From NCBI GenBank assembly GCA_947474205.1, contig CANJIC010000105.1, positions 1 through 7,071 of the forward strand: a stretch of DNA of 7,071 nt. The letters run 5' to 3'. A model generated the notes under the pieces. It ran no database searches, had not been told where the DNA came from, and was given only the letters and a program-made list of their open reading frames with translations. The stretch is from Planctomycetaceae bacterium. GTDB taxonomy: Bacteria > Planctomycetota > Phycisphaerae > Phycisphaerales > SM1A02. The position numbers and the translations under genes were made by a program. Shown here in pieces: positions 6,497-7,071 of this stretch. Positions within the stretch are counted from its first letter, which is position 1; the number at the start of each line of letters is the position of its first letter.

Positions 6497-7071
6497 CACT
6501 CTGACTTCATCAATGGAAAGAGAATCACGTCGCGAATACTTTCACTGTTGGTCAGCAACATGACCAAGCGGTCAATGCCAAGACCCATGCCGCCGGTTGG
6601 TGGCATGCCCACTTTCAGTGACTCAAGAAAATCCTCGTCCAGCGTGCGGAAGGTTGTCTCCTCATCGTTGACGCCTTTGAGTTGCTCGGTGAATTTGGCG
6701 CGCTGCACATCAGGGTCGTTCAATTCGCTGTAGTGCGGACCAAGTTCCATGCCGCCAATGAACAAATCGCCGCGCTCGCACAAGCGCGGATCGTCGGCGC
6801 GCGGACGCGTCAGCGGACTGACGGCGCTTGGCCAATCGGTGACAAATGTGGGCGTGCATGGATCAATCTGTGGCTCCGCCAGAATTTCAAAAAGTTTCTC
6901 CACGCGTAGCCAGTGATCAATTGTGGCGGCGTGTGGAATGTGGCGCGTCTGGGCCTCTTGCAAAACAGATTTCTCATCAAAGATGTCAAGACCAGAGCCT
7001 TGCTTGAACAACTGCGCGAAAGTGACGCGGCGAAATGGCTTGGCGTAATTCACTTTCAATTCACCAAACGC
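6496..7071 (-). CDS. lysS: Lysyl-tRNA synthetase, class II, C-terminal part
   Basis: The last 191 residues of a class II lysyl-tRNA synthetase, which joins lysine to tRNA-Lys using ATP in the cytoplasm. The frame is open to the right edge, so the anticodon-binding OB domain and motifs 1 and 2 are outside. Visible parts are KPFRRVTF, FVTDWPSAVSPL (catalytic-core segment), LFIGGMELGPHYSELNDP, DEDFLESL, GMPPTGG, and motif 3 GMGLGIDRLVMLL followed by SIRDVILFP and a two-residue-scale tail after the usual PLM. The order and spacing match bacterial LysRS. An EpmA-like paralogue cannot be excluded fully without the N-terminus, but the VILFP ending favours LysRS. The segment normally reading E-I-A/G-N-x-F/Y-S-E-L here reads ELGPHYSEL, with Pro (codon 6738-6736) in place of the Asn. 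The stop TGA overlaps the next gene's ATG. Confidence 0.93.
   Translation of the reverse strand, partial: AFGELKVNYAKPFRRVTFAQLFKQGSGLDIFDEKSVLQEAQTRHIPHAATIDHWLRVEKLFEILAEPQIDPCTPTFVTDWPSAVSPLTRPRADDPRLCERGDLFIGGMELGPHYSELNDPDVQRAKFTEQLKGVNDEETTFRTLDEDFLESLKVGMPPTGGMGLGIDRLVMLLTNSESIRDVILFPLMKSE

Overview
The window looks like ordinary chromosome from a bacterium of moderate GC content (by eye a little above 50%). The likeliest source is the phylum Planctomycetota, perhaps class Phycisphaerae. This placement is an inference. It rests on the weak or absent Shine-Dalgarno sequences before every internal start, on planctomycete-like versions of several proteins as I remember them, and on an OB-fold/HD exonuclease encoded close to a secreted transglutaminase-like protein. 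No tRNA, rRNA, CRISPR array, transposase, phage gene or integration site is visible.

The left half is read on the plus strand. It starts inside an unrecognised protein (to 1286), then a 148-base intergenic stretch with two inverted repeats. Next come a soluble dolichol-phosphate-mannose-synthase-like GT2 glycosyltransferase (1435-2187) and a 450-residue protein (2184-3536) that overlaps it by 4 bases and is only distantly like the bacillithiol enzyme BshC. The right half is read on the minus strand, in transcription order: the C-terminal part of class II lysyl-tRNA synthetase (lysS, cut by the right edge), a secreted transglutaminase-like protein with an intact Cys-His-Asp triad (stop/start overlap with lysS), and a YhaM-type 3'-5' exoribonuclease. 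The two halves converge on 3537-3661, which holds three 11-bp tandem repeats and a terminator-like hairpin.

The minus-strand genes look like an operon that joins translation (lysS), an exported papain-fold protein and RNA decay (yhaM); no single pathway is evident. On the plus strand the overlap predicts that the glycosyltransferase and the BshC-like protein are made together.

The most notable observations are these. The C-terminal half of the left-edge protein and the N-terminal half of the transglutaminase-like protein seem to share an unnamed domain, with several conserved positions at identical spacing. The lysyl-tRNA synthetase carries Pro where the lysine-contacting Asn normally sits. 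The BshC-like protein has its own signature motifs and probably a function not yet assigned. I see no clear defence or mobile system.
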